64,000 nt of DNA. Origin: Manis javanica. Taxonomy: Eukaryota > Chordata > Mammalia > Pholidota > Manidae. Below are positions 61,125-64,000 of the stretch, piece after piece. The position numbers and the translations under genes are program-made. The first letter of the stretch is position 1. Every line of letters begins with the position of its first letter. The notes below the pieces were generated by a model that worked only from the letters and a program-made list of their open reading frames with translations, searched no databases and had not been told where the DNA came from. The DNA lies in contig NC_133167.1 of assembly GCF_040802235.1 (NCBI RefSeq), positions 263,001 through 327,000 of the forward strand, in the 5' to 3' direction.

Positions 61125-61400
61125 AATCAGCCCATGTGTCTCTCCTGCTTAAAGCTCTCCTGTTTCTGTCCCCACCTCTTCCAAAATAAATCCAATCCTG
61201 AAACCCCTCCCGAGCTGGCCCCCAGCCCCTCTCAGGCCCCAGGCAGGCTATTCCCGCCTTACCGTTGCCTCCCCAGGGCTCTGGTGCAGGTGCCCCCTCC
61301 AGTGCCAACCACCAGGGCATCCGGTGGGAACAATGCACTACACCTTGTTCCCCATCACCAGCAGCTCCCGGGTGCCCCAGGGCATACTCAACGCCGACAG
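61125..61400 (+). repeat. LINE-2 (L2) fragment
   Basis: It contains catgtgtctctcctgcttaa then agctctcctgtttctgtccc, ccaaaataaatccaatcctg and cccgagctggcccccagccc. This is the L2 motif order (tgcttaaaaccctcca, then ataaagtccaaactcc, then ctggcccctgcc). Confidence 0.6.
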
Positions 61401-64000
61401 GCACCAGCCGATGCCTCCTGGGGTGCCACACAGAGGCTATGGGCTCCACATGAGGCCACGTTTTGACATCTGGAGGATAAATCAGGGTCTGGAAGGTGCC
61501 AGCTGGGATGGTCTCCAGGGTAGGTCTCCTGTACGTCCTCTCTTCTTTGAGGTCTTCTGTGTTTTATTTTTTATGCAGATATGATCTTAACATAAGTTCA
61601 TTCTTTTACGCAGTGTTTTTATTATATTCACCAAGTGTTGTGACCATCATTAGTACTGAATTCCAGAAAAGTCTGCGTCCCCCAGGAGAAGCCCCGTCCC
61701 CATCAGCAGTCTCACCCCTTGCCTAGCCTCCTGTGCCCACTGATCCACTTCCCGTCCCCCACAGGCAACCCTCTGGGGAGCTCCCCCAGGCGGGGCACAC
61801 TATGCGCCACACACCTTCTGCCTCTCGCCCTGGAGGCCCCCATGCGGCAGCTGGTGCCTGCTTCCCTCCTCGCATGGCCGCGGTGTGTTCCGTTGTCCTG
61901 ACAGGCCAGTTTGCTTGTCCATCCATCACATGACAGACACAGGCACAACAGTGGACTGGGGCTGCTGTGGACTTTTGTGCGTGAGTCCTCAGGTGGACGT
62001 GTCATTTGTCAGGGGGAAATGTGTGGCAGGGGAGCAGCCGGCTCACGCAGTCTGCGGCTTCCTGTGCCCACATCCCTGCTGAAGCCACACTGGGGCTGCC
62101 ATCCTCCCCACATGCAGTGGCATCTCACTGGGGCTCAGCATGCGCGTTCTGACCAACTGACCACGAGCTTCTCTGCACCGGCTCACTGGCCGTTTGTGCA
62201 CTTTCCGGGGAGAAACGTCCACTCAGGCGCTTTGCTCATTTCACACCAGGCTGTTTTTTCAGCGCTGATTTCTAAGAGTGCTTTATCTTCCGTATGTTCT
62301 GATCTTTCTGTGGTAAAATATTTTGCTCTTGTAATAAGAAAAAAAGGAAAACTCTTGCCAACTTTTAACTGGGGAGGGAAAAATTGGTTTTCCCACTGAA
62401 GGGGACTGGGAGGCCCAGCATGCAGACAGCCAGGTATGCATGGGGGCGCTGCAGCTGCGGTGCCAGAAGCCGGGCCCGGCAGGCTGTCTGCGGAGGAAGA
62501 GGGAGGGTCGGTCCAGCCTGACGGTCAGCATGTACGAGGCCCAGCTGCAGAGGGGGATAATGGCCAGCAGACACCTGCTCACCCTATGGCAAAAAGACCC
62601 AAGGGCCCGGGGCTGGGATGGATGACAGGTGAAGGGGAGGCTTGGGCGAAAGGAAGGGTGGGGTGTCACAGGCTGGGTGAGGGGGCCAGACACGTGGGCA
62701 GGCCTGCTCCTGGCCCCTTACCAGGTGGCTCCTATGTTCAGAGAGGTTGAGAGACCAGCCCGAGTGGGCAGCCAGGGGCGAGTGAGGACGTGCCCCAAGG
62801 CAGGGGCAGGAGCTTGGGGGACAAGCCCATTGGCTCCCAGTGGGACAGGAGGGCATGAACACAGAGGAATGCTCTGCCGGATTTCAAACCAGAGTCCCAA
62901 GACTCGAGCTGAATCCCTTCAAGGTCCATGGATGTCCCCTCCCAGCGTGGAGGCCCTGAGCCTTCCTAGGCACCTCTCAGGCCAGTCCCCAAATTGAGCA
63001 AGGCTGGGCAGGCAGGGGTGGGTGCTCTGGCCTTGCCTCCCACCCTCTGCTCCCTGCCCACACACCCCCACCACCCCGGGGGCCGGCCCCACCCAGCTCA
63101 GTCCAGGCACCAGCAGGGCAGCGCCAGCGGCAGAGGGTCTCAGACAAGCGGCCATCAACCAGCCCCCTGGCACCCGGAAACACACAGGGCGGCTACCCAC
63201 AGGCATGTCAGGCCCACGCGCAAGAGCCCAGGGAGGCCGAAGGCGGTCACCAACCCAGGATGACGCCCTCGTCCGCCTCCTCCACAAGGGGCCTGCCTGG
63301 GCCACCCACCTGCCAGGGTTACCACACCCCCAGTTCCCCAGCCCAGGCCTAAGGCAGGACTGTTAGAGCACTTATGCAGGACACATGCCCCACCAGCCCA
63401 CCCAGCAGCCCTAACCACATCCTAGCTGGGACTCCTGCCCGGGGAGGTCAGCTGCCTGGTGGCCACCCTGGAGGAGGCTGCTTATGCAGCTGGTGTCCCA
63501 TGTCCCAACACTCTGGAGGGAGGCCTCCTGAGTCAGGCCCTGCTCTGTGCCAGCCTCTGAGCTGCCCACAGGAGCCTCCTTGGGGAAGGACGCCAGGTCA
63601 GCTGTCACCCAAGGCTCCTGCCAGGGAGGCTGGAGGTCAGTGGGCCCTGAGCCCTGCAGGATGTAGGCTGTGTTGTGAGGTGGTGGGACGGTGGCTCCCC
63701 CAAGCCCTCTGCCCTAAAACCCTGCCCTGCCCCTGTCCCACCAGTCCTATGAGCGAGGGAGGCAGGAGGGAGAGGCTGGTCAGCAGACCCAGAACTGCCT
63801 CACAGTCAAGGGGGTGAGAGGCCCCCTGCCTGCCGCCTCCTGAAGTGGAAAAGCCAGTGCCTACACACACTCGATGCCACCAAGCGGCTGGCTCCCCCAC
63901 CCCAGCTGGAACGCAGCCTCGGGACACTCCAGCTCCAGGGCACCCAAGCTCCCTCTCCAAGGGCCAACCATTCATCCCAGGGTCCCCAGGCCCAGAGCAG

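Larger units (their letters stand above)
57638..64000 (-). other. BOK intron 3 (partial)
   Basis: It contains a 5'-truncated L1, an older L1 split by an LTR, and an L2 fragment. The last 1.6 kb is GC-rich with no exon recognised on the minus strand. I looked for the BOK exons encoding the BH3 region and R-P-S-V-Y-R-N-V-A-R-Q and did not find them. Confidence 0.75.

Noticed and set aside
62283-63975. possible further BOK exons in the GC-rich right end
   Set aside because: No frame encodes the BH3 region or other known BOK segments with splice sites; treated as intron.

Overview
This is nuclear DNA from a placental mammal. It carries spliced genes with GT/AG introns, a CpG-island promoter, AATAAA poly(A) signals and a dense layer of L1, L2, MIR, Tigger and LTR debris. 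Three protein genes are recognisable, in the order ATG4B (minus), THAP4 (plus), BOK (minus). This is the neighbourhood I know from human 2q37.3, seen in the opposite orientation. I see no Alu, B1/B2, BovB or CAN-type SINEs, so primates, rodents, ruminants and carnivores are unlikely. A lineage-specific L1 3' end (near 21.5, 37.4 and 59.7 kb) reminds me of pangolin assemblies, but I cannot verify that.

Region by region. 1-13,155 holds the first six coding exons of ATG4B on the minus strand; its later exons lie beyond the left edge. 12,830-14,510 is a CpG island serving as a bidirectional promoter for ATG4B and THAP4. It contains four copies of a 17-bp composite motif (YY1-like CCATCTTG joined to the palindrome CCGTACGG). 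13,805-50,090 is the complete THAP4 gene: six coding exons, 575 aa, a THAP zinc finger at the N-terminus and a nitrobindin heme barrel at the C-terminus. Its 19-kb intron 2 is filled with antisense L1 copies, a broken intronless CDKL4 retrocopy, a 20-bp-unit minisatellite and two tiny recent L1 insertions with 15-bp target-site duplications. Its 10.6-kb intron 5 holds a C-rich minisatellite, more L1 and a Tigger/MER28 element. 50,090-56,400 is mainly intergenic, with old repeats and the probable BOK 3'UTR. 56,404-57,637 holds the last two coding exons of BOK on the minus strand. From 57,638 to the right edge is BOK intron 3, with a 1.5-kb 5'-truncated L1 and an LTR nested in an older L1.

The three genes do not form one pathway. 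ATG4B is the cysteine protease that processes ATG8 proteins in autophagy. THAP4 combines DNA binding with nitric-oxide/peroxynitrite chemistry. BOK is a BAX/BAK-like BCL-2 effector. The ATG4B-THAP4 pair shares a promoter and is probably co-regulated. Exon boundaries were placed by reading phase and splice dinucleotides by eye against remembered human proteins. Repeat boundaries are approximate unless target-site duplications are stated.
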